Below, in pieces: positions 43,290 through 53,029 of a DNA stretch of 64,000 nucleotides. Source of the DNA: Gordonia zhenghanii (lineage in GTDB: Bacteria > Actinomycetota > Actinomycetes > Mycobacteriales > Mycobacteriaceae); contig NZ_JAKKOQ010000012.1 of the NCBI RefSeq assembly GCF_021738965.1, forward strand, positions 1 to 64,000. Reading direction: 5' to 3'. Position 1 is the first letter of the stretch; every line of letters starts with the position of its first letter. The notes under the pieces were generated by a model. It did not search any database, was not told the DNA's origin, and saw only the letters and a list, made by a program, of their open reading frames with translations. The position numbers and the translations under genes are program-made.

Positions 43290-43346
43290 GGTGTCCTTTC
43301 GCTGTCCCCGAGGATAGTGGACGGACTGAGTCTCGGGACGAGTGAG

Positions 43347-44162
43347 CTATGCAACAACGCACATACAGCGGGTGTGCGGGGCCACGACGTGCGACGACAG
43401 TCGCGACGGGTGCTCGGAGAATTCGAATGTTCGACCGACGGAAGCCGGTGCGCCGCGCGGCACGGGTGCGGTGACCTCGTCGATCTGGGTGCAGGCGACG
43501 GCGACGGTCGCTTGCAGGACGGCCGGTGAGGCGTAGCCCGCGATGCCGCTCATCAGCGCCGCCAGGACGGGCCACTGAGGATCGAGGTCGGCGCGATACA
43601 GGTCGATGCACCGTAGACAGGTCGACGTGCCGGGCAGGACGAGTGGGCCGACGACGCCCACGCCGTCCCGCAAGTGCACGCTCAGATGCGGGGTTCCGGC
43701 AGCCATGAGGTCCGCGATGAGGGCGGGGTCGGGGATCGGCTGGTCGGCGACCACGACGAGGCCTGCGCCGCCGTGCGCGTCGTCGACGTGCACGCCTGCT
43801 CGCCGCAGTGCCGCAGACAGCGCAGTCGCGACGTCGCCGCTGCCGGGGACGTGCACCGTCAGGACACGCGGCGGCGCCGAGACGGCGGCCTTCCCGGCGA
43901 GGACGAGACGTTCGAGCATCGAACGGAACGACATGTAGTCGAGCCCGGCCGCGCGCACTCGTTTGGCGATCGTCCGGTAGGACACGGGGACCCGCAGCAT
44001 CTGAAACAGGGCGGCGACGGCCCGCGCATCGGCTTCGGGGCCGAGCGGCAGGACGATCGCCGACCGCGGATCGCAGCCGACGTGCACGGCCGAATCGCCT
44101 CGTGCGAGCACCGGCACACCCGGCACCAGTACCGGCAGTGTCTTCTCGGCCCCCGACCTCAT
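43347..44162 (-). CDS. ThiF/cyclodehydratase-like protein (Rv3196-type)
   Basis: A 271-residue protein with an N-terminal winged-helix-like region (PLGPEADARAVAALFQMLRVPVSYRTIAKRVRAAG) and a degenerate E1/ThiF-like domain (VPGSGDVATALSAALRRAGVHV, DRYR-type segment TSTCLRCIDLYRADLDPQWP). Four cysteines in two pairs (CLRC and CMC near the end) suggest a zinc site. It resembles the partner component of azol(in)e cyclodehydratases, but no precursor peptide or YcaO gene is nearby. The function is unknown. It lies 57 nt upstream of the ABC1 kinase on the same strand. Confidence 0.7.
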   Translation of the reverse strand: MRSGAEKTLPVLVPGVPVLARGDSAVHVGCDPRSAIVLPLGPEADARAVAALFQMLRVPVSYRTIAKRVRAAGLDYMSFRSMLERLVLAGKAAVSAPPRVLTVHVPGSGDVATALSAALRRAGVHVDDAHGGAGLVVVADQPIPDPALIADLMAAGTPHLSVHLRDGVGVVGPLVLPGTSTCLRCIDLYRADLDPQWPVLAALMSGIAGYASPAVLQATVAVACTQIDEVTAPVPRGAPASVGRTFEFSEHPSRLSSHVVAPHTRCMCVVA

Positions 44163-44218
44163 GGGCTCACGATGTCACCGGTGCGCCGATCCGTCGAGTA
44201 CGAATTCCACAGGCCCGA

Positions 44219-45568
44219 TCAGGCGTCGTCGCCGCGCTCTTCCTTCTCCTTCTTCTCCTGTGCGATGGTGCGCTCCAGTTCGGCCATCGGGTCGTCGAAC
44301 GTGGACGAGCCGCCGCCGATGACGCTGTCGATGAATCCTGCAGGGGAGTCGAGGTCGTCGGCGTCGGGCAGCAGGTCAGGGTGGCCCCACACGCCGTCGC
44401 GCCCGGTGATGTCGGCGGCCTCGGTGAGCTTGCGCCACAGGTCGGCCGCTTCCCGCAGTTTGCGCGGGCGCAGGTCGAGTCCGATGAGGGTAGCGAAGGT
44501 CTGCTCGGCGGGTCCGCCGGTGGCGCGCCTGCGCCGCATCGTCTCGGTGAGCGCGGACGTGCTGGGGATGCGGTCGCCGAGGGACGCGGAGACGACGGTC
44601 TCCACCCAGCCCTCGATGAGCGCCAACAGCGTCTCCAACCGGGTGAGCGCCGCCTGCTGTTCCGGAGTGGTCTTCGGCTCGAACGCGGCAGCCGAGCCCA
44701 TCAACTCCTCCATCTTCTCCGGGTTGGTGAAGAGCTCCTGTGGGTCGATGCCTTGCGCGAAGTCCTGCATGCCGGAGAAGTCGATGCTGATTCCGTGCGC
44801 GTACTGTTCGACGGTCGCGAGCAGACGCTGCTTGAGCCACGGGATGTGCGCGAACAGTCGGACGTGGGCGGCTTCGCGCGCGGCCAGGAAGACGACGATG
44901 TCCTGCGCCGGGAGATCCAGCCCCTCCGAGAACCGGGCGATCGCCTCGGGCAGCAGTACCGCGGTGTTGTCGGGCGCGAGAGGCAGGCCGACGTCGGTGG
45001 AGGTCAAGACGTCCTTTGCGAGAGTCCCGAGGCCTTGGCCGAGTTGGCTGCCGTACATGCTGCCCGACAGTTGGCCGAGCATGCCCATCATCGGCCCGGC
45101 CATCGCGCGGGCCTCTTCGGGAAGGTTGTCGGTCATCCCGCGTGCCATCTGTTCGGCGATCGGATCGCACAGAGTGCGCCACGTCGGCATCGTGTTCTCG
45201 AGCCAGTCGACGGGTGTCCACGCGGCAGTGGTGGTGATGCCTGCGGGCAGGGTGGTCTGCTCGTCGAGCCAGAGCTCGGCGAGACGGACGGCGTCCGCGA
45301 CGGCGCTCGCCTCCTTGTCGAGCATCGGGGTGAACTTCCCGACCTGCTGGCGCGCCAGGTTCGCCGCGATGTCGTAGTTGACGGGCCCCGACTGGGCTCC
45401 TTGCCCCATCCCCGAACCCATGCCGCTGAACATGGTGCCGAGCTGATTGAACAGCTGACCGAGCATATTGGGGTCGAATCCGCCTGCGGGATCCGGATTC
45501 TGGGCGTTGTCGCCGCGGTCGTCGTCATCGTCGTCGCGCGAGGAGAATCCGAAGGGGAGATCGTTCAT
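44219..45568 (-). CDS. Zinc-dependent metalloprotease-like protein, DUF2342 family
   Basis: A 449-residue DUF2342 protein (Rv3195-like). The N-terminus is Asp-rich then Gly/Met-rich (FDPNMLGQLFNQLGTMFSGMG). The conserved core contains VFLAAREAAHVRLF, where the family has an ExxH element with Arg before it rather than a full HExxH, and FTNPEKMEELM. The C-terminus is acidic/basic and low-complexity. Peptidase activity is a family label, not shown here. The start follows TACCGT by 6 nt, and the gene is divergent from the PDZ-Lon gene, also leaderless-looking. Confidence 0.85.
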   Translation of the reverse strand: MNDLPFGFSSRDDDDDDRGDNAQNPDPAGGFDPNMLGQLFNQLGTMFSGMGSGMGQGAQSGPVNYDIAANLARQQVGKFTPMLDKEASAVADAVRLAELWLDEQTTLPAGITTTAAWTPVDWLENTMPTWRTLCDPIAEQMARGMTDNLPEEARAMAGPMMGMLGQLSGSMYGSQLGQGLGTLAKDVLTSTDVGLPLAPDNTAVLLPEAIARFSEGLDLPAQDIVVFLAAREAAHVRLFAHIPWLKQRLLATVEQYAHGISIDFSGMQDFAQGIDPQELFTNPEKMEELMGSAAAFEPKTTPEQQAALTRLETLLALIEGWVETVVSASLGDRIPSTSALTETMRRRRATGGPAEQTFATLIGLDLRPRKLREAADLWRKLTEAADITGRDGVWGHPDLLPDADDLDSPAGFIDSVIGGGSSTFDDPMAELERTIAQEKKEKEERGDDA

Positions 45569-45639
45569 ACCTCCACGGTACCGTCCGCGCAGCGCCTCCC
45601 GTCGGGCTCGACGGAGCGGGCTCGATTACCCTGGGCCAG

Positions 45640-46692
45640 ATGACGAGGAACCCGAACCGCCGACGGATGATCACCATCTACGTGGCGGTAGTTCTCCTGG
45701 CGGCGTTCGTCGCCGCCGGAATGTTCGTCCGAGTGCCGTACGTCGCTCTCGGGCCCGGCCCTACCGTCAACACGCTCGGCACCGTCGACACGGCGGAAGG
45801 ACCAGAGCGCGTGGTCAAGGTGACCGGCGCCGTGGATCCGGACCCGAAGGGCAACCTGAACCTGACGACGGTGTCGCTGCTCGACGGGCTCACCTTGTTC
45901 CAGGCATTGGGCAAGTGGGTGTCGCCGTCCGCGGAACTGCAGCCGCGGGAGTCGTACTACAAGCCCGGCCAGAGCGAGGACGAAGTCCGCCAGGAGAACC
46001 TCGCGCAGATGTCGAGCAGCGAAGACAACGCGACGCTCGCCGCGTTCAACTACCTCAAGAAGCCGACCGCGGTCGGCGTGACCGAAGTGGCCGACAAGAG
46101 CCCGTCGTCGGGAGCGCTCGCCGACGGCGACCGGATCACCTCGATCGGCGGCACCCCCACGGCGACCATGGAACAGGTCGCCGTGGTCCTCGCGCACCAC
46201 AAGCCCGGCGACACCGTCGACGTGGACTTCGTCCGTGGCGGCACGCCGCAGCACGCGGCCGTGACCTTGGCGAAGCGGCCGGACGACCCCGCCAAGGCAT
46301 TCCTCGGTATCAGCATGCGGTCGGTGCCCGCGGATCCCAAGCTCGACGTCACCTTCGACGTCGGCGACATCGGCGGGCCGTCGGCAGGCACCATGATGAC
46401 GCTCGCGATCATCGATCAGATGACGCCGGGGGACCTCTCGCACGGCGAGTTCGTCGCAGGCACCGGAACCATCGATCCGGAAGGCCAGGTCGGCGAGATC
46501 GGCGGCATCGACCACAAGGTGCGCGCCGCGAAGGACGCCGGGGCGACGGTGTTCCTGGTTCCCGCGGGCAACTGCTCGCTTGCGTCGTCGAAGGCGCCGG
46601 ACGGGATCGAACTGATCAAGGTCGAGACGCTCTCGGGGGCGGTCGACGCGTTGAACGCGCTGGGCACGGACGCCCCGCGCCCGCACTGCTGA
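45640..46692 (+). CDS. Membrane-anchored PDZ / Lon-type serine protease
   Basis: A 350-residue protein (Rv3194c-like). One N-terminal transmembrane helix (about residues 11-31) leads to an extracytoplasmic PDZ domain (about 140-215) and a Lon-type proteolytic domain with the Ser-Lys dyad in GGPSAGTMM and the HKVRAAKDAGA segment. A role in envelope protein quality control is inferred. TACCCT lies 7 nt before ATG 45640 (leaderless type). It converges with the PPA1309-family gene. Confidence 0.92.
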   Translation: MTRNPNRRRMITIYVAVVLLAAFVAAGMFVRVPYVALGPGPTVNTLGTVDTAEGPERVVKVTGAVDPDPKGNLNLTTVSLLDGLTLFQALGKWVSPSAELQPRESYYKPGQSEDEVRQENLAQMSSSEDNATLAAFNYLKKPTAVGVTEVADKSPSSGALADGDRITSIGGTPTATMEQVAVVLAHHKPGDTVDVDFVRGGTPQHAAVTLAKRPDDPAKAFLGISMRSVPADPKLDVTFDVGDIGGPSAGTMMTLAIIDQMTPGDLSHGEFVAGTGTIDPEGQVGEIGGIDHKVRAAKDAGATVFLVPAGNCSLASSKAPDGIELIKVETLSGAVDALNALGTDAPRPHC

Positions 46693-46698
46693 CTCGGC

Positions 46699-47277
46699 TC
46701 AGAAGGTCGAGGCCAGCGCGTCCAACACGTTCGGAGCGAGCGTCGGGTGGGTGCGCAGATCGGATTCGACAGATGCGTCCTCGCCGTCGCGGGCGCGCAG
46801 TGAGAGCAGTGCGACGCGCTGCCCACTGCGCAGCACCCCGGCGATGAGGCGGGCCTGACGGCGGTCCGGGTGGGTGTGCGCGGCGTCGCGCGCTGCGGCG
46901 TCGGCGGCCTCCGGGTCGGACAACAGCGGCTCGAACGCCTCGTCGAGCGTCGACTCGGCGTCCGGCGGCAGCACGGTGATCTCGGTGACGACCGCGCAAC
47001 CGACGACCGCGTCGGGCCAGCTGACTGTCGTCAGCAGGGTTTCGAGGTCGGCGTCGCCCGCCTCCTGGACGACCGGGCTCAGCGCCGAATCGTCGTTCGG
47101 GTCGATCAGTTCGGGCGCCTGCTGCGCGAGCACTGCCGTGGGGACGAGCGCGAACAGAGTCGCGGGAGAACCCCACGGGCCCGCGGCGGCGTAGCCCGCG
47201 CACTGGGCGAGGGCGTTGCCGAGATCGGCTTGGGAGAAACGTTGCGGAGAGTCGGGTCCGGAAGTCACGCCCGTCAT
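46699..47277 (-). CDS. PPA1309-family protein
   Basis: A 192-residue acidic cytosolic protein. Features are FSQADLGNALAQCAGYAAAGPWGSPATLFALVPTAVLAQQAPELID at the N-terminus, VSWPDAVVGCAVVTEI in the middle and a conserved VLRSGQRVALLSLRARDGED near the end. It matches the actinobacterial PPA1309 family commonly found beside PDZ-Lon and UPF0182 genes. The function is unknown. ATG 47277 is used; a GTG two codons upstream is possible. Confidence 0.75.
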   Translation of the reverse strand: MTGVTSGPDSPQRFSQADLGNALAQCAGYAAAGPWGSPATLFALVPTAVLAQQAPELIDPNDDSALSPVVQEAGDADLETLLTTVSWPDAVVGCAVVTEITVLPPDAESTLDEAFEPLLSDPEAADAAARDAAHTHPDRRQARLIAGVLRSGQRVALLSLRARDGEDASVESDLRTHPTLAPNVLDALASTF

Positions 47278-47390
47278 TGTCACACCGACCGGGTTGCCGT
47301 CGCGAAGTCAGTCGGTTTCGACCGGTAAGTAGGGTGGGGGAGAGCCGGTGCCTGCTCCGGCGGTCACCCAAAGCAACAGGAGAACACAAC

Positions 47391-50375
47391 GTGGTTGGTA
47401 CACGCGGTCCGATCGGACGACCGACGCTGTCGCGGAGATCGAAGATACTGATCGGAATCGGTGTCGCGCTCCTACTCATTCTGCTGATCGGACCCCGGCT
47501 GGTCTCGATCATCACCGACTGGCTGTGGTACTCCGACGTCGGCTACTCGGGCGTCATGTCGACGATGGTGTGGACGCGAGTCATCGCCTTCTTCGTCGCG
47601 GCCCTCGTCGTCGGCGGCATCGTGTTCGTCGGCGTCTACGCCGCCTATCGGGGGCGCCCGGACTTCGTTCCGGCGGCGGGGCCGGGCGATCCGCTCGAAC
47701 GCTACCGGGCCGTCGCAGGCCGGAAGCCGTGGCTCACCGCGCTGATCCCGGCGATCCTCCTCGGCCTCATCGGAGGGCTCGTCGCGCAGGCGTCGTGGGC
47801 GACGATCCAGATGTTCATCAACGGCGAGTCGTTCGGTGAGACCGACCCTCAGTTCGGCATGGACATCGGCTTCTATGCGTTCACCCTGCCGTTCGTCCGG
47901 TTGATCCTCGACCTCGCGTTCGTCGCGGTCGGCGTCGCGTTCGTCGGCAACCTGCTGACCCACTACGTCTTCGGCGGCATCCGGTTGGGCGGCGGCGGTC
48001 GACGCGGCATGGTCTCGCGCACCGCACGCATCCAACTCGCTGTGATCGTCGGCGTATTCATGCTGCTCAAGGCCGTCGGCTACTGGCTGGACCGCTACGA
48101 CCTGCTCAGTAGCGACCGTCGTGGCGACATCTTCACCGGCGGTACCTACACCGACATCAACGTCGTGATGCCGTCTAAGCTGATCCTGATGGCGATCGCC
48201 ATCGTGTGCGCTCTCGCGTTCTTCGCGGCGGTCTTCCTGCGCGATCTGCGGATCCCCGCCATGGCGACCGTTCTGATGCTGCTCGCGGCGCTCGTCATCG
48301 GCGTCATCTGGCCCGCTGCCATGGAGCAGTTCTCGGTCAAACCGAGCGCGGCGACCAAGGAAGCCGAGTACATCGAGCGGAACATCCAAGCGACGACGTC
48401 GGCCTATCGGATCCGCGACGGCGAGGACGTCGAGTACGAGGCGAACTGGACGCGCGATCCGGCGTCCCCGGCCGCGGTGAACGGCGACGTGTCGACCCTG
48501 TCGAACATCCGCGTCCTCGATCCGGCCGTCGTGTCCCGCTCGTTCGTCCAGCGACAGTCGTTGCGCAACTTCTACGGTTTCCCGAGTCAGCTCGCGGTGG
48601 ACCGGTACAACGTCGCCGACGACGGCAGCTCGCAGAAGCAGATGCGCGACTTCATCGTCGCCGCCCGCGAACTCGATCCGTCGAGGTTCAACGAGGGCCA
48701 GCAGAACTGGATCAACAAGCACACCGTGTACACGCACGGCAACGGCTTCATCGCCGCGCCGGCCAACACCGTCGACGCGCCGCCGAAGGACGCGGCCAGC
48801 TCCGACAGCGGCGGGCTCCCCAAGTTCTATGTCTCCGACCTGGACACCATCAGCAAGCCCGAGTACAAGTCGGCTCCGATCCAAGTGAAGCAGCCGCGCA
48901 TCTACTTCGGTGAACTCATCTCCAACGTCGATCCGGATTACGCGATCGTCGGCTCGGAGAACGGTGAGAAGACCGAGTACGACCAGGAGGGCGTCCGCTA
49001 CACGTACGGCGCCGACACCGGTGTCTCACTGGGCAACTTCGGCTCGAGACTGCTGTACGCGGTCAAGTACGGCGAGCGGAACTTCATCCTGTCGGACGCG
49101 ATCAACAGCAATTCGCGCATCCTCTACGACCGGGACCCGCGGGACCGGGTGTCCAAGGTCGCGCCGTGGTTGAAGACCGATTCGAAGACGTACCCGGCGG
49201 TCATGGCGGACGGCTCGATCAAGTGGATCGTCGACGGCTACACGACGTTGAAGAACTACCCGTACGCGCAGCGGATGGCGCTGGCCGACGCGACGACCGA
49301 CTCACGCGCGCAGACCGCGGGTCAGACGGGGCGGACGCAGGCTGACGAGGAAGTCTCGTACGTCCGTAACTCGGTGAAGGCCACCGTGGACGCGTACACA
49401 GGCAAGGTGGAGCTGTACCAGTTCGACGAGAGCGACCCGGTTCTCAAGACCTGGATGAAGGCGTTCCCGGGCACCGTGAAGCCGCGTTCGGAACTGGACA
49501 AGAAGCAGGATCTGCTTGATCACCTGCGGTACCCGGAGGACCTGTTCAAGCTGCAGCGCGAACTGCTGACGAATTACCACGTCAGCAATCCGTCGGACTT
49601 CTACCAGGCGAACAACTTCTGGTCGGTGCCGAATGATCCGACTGCTGACGACAGCAACCTGCCGCAGCCGCCCTACTACTTCACCGCGGCGAACCCGGAC
49701 GGCAGCGGCAAGCCGTCGTTCCAATTGACGTCGGTGACGACACCGCTGCGCAGGCAGAACCTCGCCGCCTACATCACGGCGGCGTCCGATCCGGCGAACT
49801 ACGGCAAGCTGACGGTGATGACGACGCCGACGGATTCGCAGACCGTCGGTCCGCGCCAGGTGCAGGAGGCGATGAAGAACGCCGTCGCGCGCGACATCAC
49901 GCTCGTCGCGGGTTCGGTGAACGTCATCTACGGCAACCTGCTGACACTGCCGGTCGGGAAGAACGGCGTGCTGTATGTGCAGCCGCTGTACACCGAGTCG
50001 AAGGCAGGCGACTCCGCCATGCCGAAGGTGTTCCGGATGCTGACCTATTACAAGTCGCCGGACGGGCAAGTCGAGATCGGGGCGGCCCCGACCATCGGTG
50101 AAGCCTTGATGCAGTCGGGCATCGATCCGCGGTTGGCCACCGAACCGGAGGCCGAACGGCCGGCAGGCGACGACGGCACACCGGCCGAGCCGGAGCGTCA
50201 GACTCCGGCGGCGCCGACGCCGTCCGATGCTCCGGACCAAGCCGCGGTGGCCGAACTCCGGCAAGCCGTCGACGAGATGACGGCTGCCGAGAAGAGCGGC
50301 GACCTCGCACAGATCGGTGAAGCGCTGAAGAACCTGAAGGCGGCGCTCGCGAAGTACCCGCAGGCAGGCAACTGA
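47391..50375 (+). CDS. UPF0182 family integral membrane protein
   Basis: A 994-residue protein matching the UPF0182 family (Rv3193c, similar length). Seven hydrophobic helices lie in the first about 320 residues, followed by a large extracytoplasmic domain and an Ala/Pro/Glu-rich tail with a C-terminal helical segment (AVAELRQAVDEMTAAEKSG). The function is unknown. GTG 47391 has CAGGAGAA 8 nt upstream, which decides the start. It is divergent from the PPA1309-family gene and is followed by a strong hairpin. Confidence 0.92.
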   Translation: MVGTRGPIGRPTLSRRSKILIGIGVALLLILLIGPRLVSIITDWLWYSDVGYSGVMSTMVWTRVIAFFVAALVVGGIVFVGVYAAYRGRPDFVPAAGPGDPLERYRAVAGRKPWLTALIPAILLGLIGGLVAQASWATIQMFINGESFGETDPQFGMDIGFYAFTLPFVRLILDLAFVAVGVAFVGNLLTHYVFGGIRLGGGGRRGMVSRTARIQLAVIVGVFMLLKAVGYWLDRYDLLSSDRRGDIFTGGTYTDINVVMPSKLILMAIAIVCALAFFAAVFLRDLRIPAMATVLMLLAALVIGVIWPAAMEQFSVKPSAATKEAEYIERNIQATTSAYRIRDGEDVEYEANWTRDPASPAAVNGDVSTLSNIRVLDPAVVSRSFVQRQSLRNFYGFPSQLAVDRYNVADDGSSQKQMRDFIVAARELDPSRFNEGQQNWINKHTVYTHGNGFIAAPANTVDAPPKDAASSDSGGLPKFYVSDLDTISKPEYKSAPIQVKQPRIYFGELISNVDPDYAIVGSENGEKTEYDQEGVRYTYGADTGVSLGNFGSRLLYAVKYGERNFILSDAINSNSRILYDRDPRDRVSKVAPWLKTDSKTYPAVMADGSIKWIVDGYTTLKNYPYAQRMALADATTDSRAQTAGQTGRTQADEEVSYVRNSVKATVDAYTGKVELYQFDESDPVLKTWMKAFPGTVKPRSELDKKQDLLDHLRYPEDLFKLQRELLTNYHVSNPSDFYQANNFWSVPNDPTADDSNLPQPPYYFTAANPDGSGKPSFQLTSVTTPLRRQNLAAYITAASDPANYGKLTVMTTPTDSQTVGPRQVQEAMKNAVARDITLVAGSVNVIYGNLLTLPVGKNGVLYVQPLYTESKAGDSAMPKVFRMLTYYKSPDGQVEIGAAPTIGEALMQSGIDPRLATEPEAERPAGDDGTPAEPERQTPAAPTPSDAPDQAAVAELRQAVDEMTAAEKSGDLAQIGEALKNLKAALAKYPQAGN

Positions 50376-50406
50376 CGCCCTGCTGACTACCGGCACCGAT
50401 CGCCGA

Positions 50407-50447
50407 CGACGACGCCCGCCCCGAGACCATCGGGGCGGGCGTCGTCG
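50407..50447. terminator. Bidirectional terminator after the UPF0182 gene
   Basis: A perfect 17-bp stem (CGACGACGCCCGCCCCG at 50407-50423 with 50431-50447) closes a 7-nt loop and is followed by TTCG. It lies between convergent genes. Confidence 0.85.
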
Positions 50448-50470
50448 TTCGTCGTGGAGTCGGTGACCGG

Positions 50471-50761
50471 TCAGCGGACCTTCGCCAGGTACCGCTCGAT
50501 CTCGGCGTCGGTGTTGTCGGGCATGACCGGCGAGTGATGCAGATGGCTGATCAGGTAGCGGAAGATCAACGCCGTCGACACGAGGCAGCCGAGGGCCAGC
50601 ACTCCGTAGGTGATGTTCATCGTCTGGTTGGCAGGCAGGTCGGCCAGCGTGATGAGCCACATCGCCGACAGTGCGGCACCGGTGAGCAGGAGGCCGAAAG
50701 CTATCAAGCTCATCGGGTGGTTGCCGTGCGATTCGTGATGGTGGATATCAGAGTTGGACAT
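50471..50761 (-). CDS. Small hypothetical membrane protein
   Basis: A 96-residue protein with a His-rich N-terminus (DIHHHESHGNH), two hydrophobic helices (about residues 17-37 and 47-68) and a charged tail (DNTDAEIERYLAKVR). GGAGGGGAC directly before ATG 50761 decides the start. No family is recognised. The His cluster could bind metal, but this is speculation. It is divergent from the MCE gene across 189 bp. Confidence 0.75.
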   Translation of the reverse strand: MSNSDIHHHESHGNHPMSLIAFGLLLTGAALSAMWLITLADLPANQTMNITYGVLALGCLVSTALIFRYLISHLHHSPVMPDNTDAEIERYLAKVR

Positions 50762-50950
50762 GTCCCCTCCTTCTTGTGAAACGGGCAGTTCGTCCGGTTC
50801 CGTACGGCTCACCATACCTTCTTTATGAAGTTCATCACATCAACGGACGTTGTGATTGTTGCTCACTTCGGCACGTATTGTGCGCCGATCGGACCCTAGA
50901 CTTCATTCGGTCGGGCAGTCGAGGTCCGGCATATCGCGAGAAAGGCGTTC

Positions 50951-52198
50951 ATGCCACCGCTCAGTCGTCTGGTGAAGATTCAACTGGTCGTCGTTCTCCT
51001 CATCGGAGTCGTCGCTTCGGCGTACGGCGGAATCCGGTACGCCCGGATGGACGAGGCGGTCGGCATCGGGGTGTATCGAGTCACGGTTCGGATGGACAGT
51101 GCCGGCGGGATCTTCCCGGATGCGCAGGTCACCTACCGGGGAGTCGCCGCCGGACGGGTCAGCGACATGCAGATGACGGCGGACGGCATCGACGTCACGC
51201 TCGCCATGGAAGCGGGCGGCGAGAAGATTCCCGACTCGGCGGTCGCCGTCGTCGCGAATCGGTCGGCGATCGGCGAACAGTTCATCGACCTGCGACCGTC
51301 TTCGGACGAGGGACCGTATCTGCGGGACGGCTCGGTGATCGACGACGTGCGGCACCCGCCGAAGCTCGACGAGGTCATGGCATCGGCCATCACCCTGACC
51401 GAGACGGTGCCCGTCGACGCATTGCGGACGACGGTGACCGAACTCGGCAAGGCGTTCGACGGCCAAGGGGAGAGCTTGAGTCGGCTCGTCGACGCGCTCG
51501 GCGATCTGTCGAAGACCGGCGTCGAGAGCCTCGACGACACGATCGGACTCATCACGGCAGCGAACCCTGTCCTCGAGACTCAGGCGGACCAGGCGGACGA
51601 GATCCTCGAATGGTCCAAGGGTCTGGACGCCGTCGCGGCGACGCTCGAGTCGTCCGACCCGGCGGTGCGGAGGATCCTCACTGACGGGCCGCGCGCGGCG
51701 ACCGCGCTGACGACGTTCCTCGAGCGCAACGGTGATGACGCGACCACGCTGATCCACCAGGCGGGCGCGACGGTTCACGAGGTGGCTCCGACGTCGTTCT
51801 CGACGGGCATGACGTTCGCGATGCTCTCTCTGCTGTCCGCAGGCAGCCACGGGCCCGCATCCGGCGGCGGGCAGATTCGGTTCGGGATCGTGGTGGAGAC
51901 CGAGAATCCGCCCAGCTGCACGCGCGGCTACGAGAGCACGCAGAAAGCGCTCGACGAGTACAAGCGCACACATCCCGACTTCGACGTGAACTACGACGAC
52001 TTCCCGTTCAACACCGCAGCAGGCTGTGCGGTCCCGACCGGCAGTCCGACGGCTGTCCGCGGAGCCAACAACGCCGATCTGGCCAATCCTGCGTTCGTCC
52101 AGCCGTGGGACGGAAAGCCCAAAGTCGATCCGGACAAGCTGAACCTGAACCCCATCGCGACCCAGCTCGCCCGGATCATGGGCGTCCGACAGCGCTGA
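50951..52198 (+). CDS. Orphan MCE (MlaD-domain) family protein
   Basis: A 415-residue mammalian-cell-entry protein. An N-terminal membrane anchor (about residues 8-28) leads to an MlaD domain (RVTVRMDSAGGIFPDAQVTYRGVAAGRV through GEQFIDLRP), followed by the MCE helical region and a C-terminal tail with cysteines. MCE proteins normally form six-gene operons with YrbE permeases for lipid import; no other mce or yrbE gene is present here, so it is an orphan in this window. GAGAAAGG precedes the ATG. Confidence 0.92.
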   Translation: MPPLSRLVKIQLVVVLLIGVVASAYGGIRYARMDEAVGIGVYRVTVRMDSAGGIFPDAQVTYRGVAAGRVSDMQMTADGIDVTLAMEAGGEKIPDSAVAVVANRSAIGEQFIDLRPSSDEGPYLRDGSVIDDVRHPPKLDEVMASAITLTETVPVDALRTTVTELGKAFDGQGESLSRLVDALGDLSKTGVESLDDTIGLITAANPVLETQADQADEILEWSKGLDAVAATLESSDPAVRRILTDGPRAATALTTFLERNGDDATTLIHQAGATVHEVAPTSFSTGMTFAMLSLLSAGSHGPASGGGQIRFGIVVETENPPSCTRGYESTQKALDEYKRTHPDFDVNYDDFPFNTAAGCAVPTGSPTAVRGANNADLANPAFVQPWDGKPKVDPDKLNLNPIATQLARIMGVRQR

Positions 52199-52284
52199 GA
52201 GTCTCGCGTGGGGTGTCGTCAGTCACGATGGCGGCCAATTGATTTGCCTCTGCCGTTCACCGATGTGTAACGTTGCCGGTGCAG

Positions 52285-52361
<77 letters not shown>

Positions 52362-52363
52362 AA

Positions 52364-52398
52364 TTCAGGCCCGGAGATCATTGATCTCCGGGCCTGAA
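52364..52398. terminator. Terminator of tRNA-fMet copy 1
   Basis: Perfect 17-bp arms, 52364-52380 and 52382-52398, starting TTCAGGCCCGGAGATCA, with a one-base formal loop, followed by GTCTTTCT. Confidence 0.88.
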
Positions 52399-52501
52399 GT
52401 CTTTCTCTGGTCTGGACCGATCGTGAAGCCGATGGCAAAGCGAGTCCGCCGATTCGAATTCGGGGCGGGGTGTGCGCTACGATTACAGTGCAAGAAAGCG
52501 A

Positions 52502-52578
<77 letters not shown>

Positions 52579-52582
52579 ACGT

Positions 52583-52615
52583 TCAGGCCGGGATTCAGTG
52601 CGAATCCCGGCCTGA
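52583..52615. terminator. Terminator of tRNA-fMet copy 2
   Basis: A 14-bp stem, TCAGGCCGGGATTC (52583-52596) with 52602-52615, and a 5-nt loop. It shares only TTCAGGCC with the copy-1 terminator. Confidence 0.82.
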
Positions 52616-52736
52616 CGCATTCGAGAATTGATCAACCTCCAGATCTACACCAGCGCCTGGCGCCACCCGGAGTCTCGGGACCTTGCTGAATCCTCTGAAC
52701 TCGGTCGCTGACGTGCTCCGGCGGCAATGGACGAAG

Positions 52737-52758
52737 TGATATCGTTGTGTTGATATCG
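52737..52758. promoter_or_regulatory. Candidate VapBC operator
   Basis: TGATATCG occurs twice (52737-52744 and 52751-52758), 14 bp apart, just upstream of the vapB start. GATATC is itself palindromic, so a pair of antitoxin dimers could bind. The second copy ends beside the ribosome-binding site GGAGG. Autorepression of this kind is usual in VapBC systems; binding here is inferred. Confidence 0.5.
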
Positions 52759-52770
52759 GAGGTGGTTATT

Positions 52771-52998
52771 GTGGAGCAAATCCTGATCCGTAATCTTCCC
52801 GCGGGGACCAAGGCTGCGCTGAAGGCACGTGCCGAGCAACACCGCCGCTCTGTCGAAGCTGAAGCCCGCGAGATCCTGTCGGGCGCACTGGAACGTGAAC
52901 CGCTAACTCTCGTGGACCTGCTGTCCACCGACGAGGGTGCCGAGATCGACTTCGAGCCCGACGGGCTCGGCTTGACTGCACGCACTCCCGAACTGTGA
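52771..52998 (+). CDS. VapB/FitA-like ribbon-helix-helix antitoxin
   Basis: A 75-residue antitoxin: an N-terminal ribbon-helix-helix DNA-binding segment ([36 protein letters not shown]), of the Arc/FitA type, followed by an acidic C-terminus that would neutralise the toxin. GTG 52771 has GGAGG 8 nt upstream. It lies 31 nt before the PIN toxin and upstream of it, the normal order. Confidence 0.88.
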   Translation: MEQILIRNLPAGTKAALKARAEQHRRSVEAEAREILSGALEREPLTLVDLLSTDEGAEIDFEPDGLGLTARTPEL

Positions 52999-53029
52999 TC
53001 CGTTCCGGAGCGGATGGACGGGAGTCGCG

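Noticed and set aside
43347-44162. Azol(in)e-modified peptide biosynthesis locus
   Set aside because: The ThiF-like protein has a similar architecture, but there is no YcaO cyclase, dehydrogenase or precursor peptide around it; its neighbours are the conserved Rv3195-Rv3197 set.
50850-50880. CRP-like site GTGAT...CTCAC upstream of the MCE gene
   Set aside because: Half-site spacing is one base longer than the TGTGA-N6-TCACA consensus, so it does not fit.
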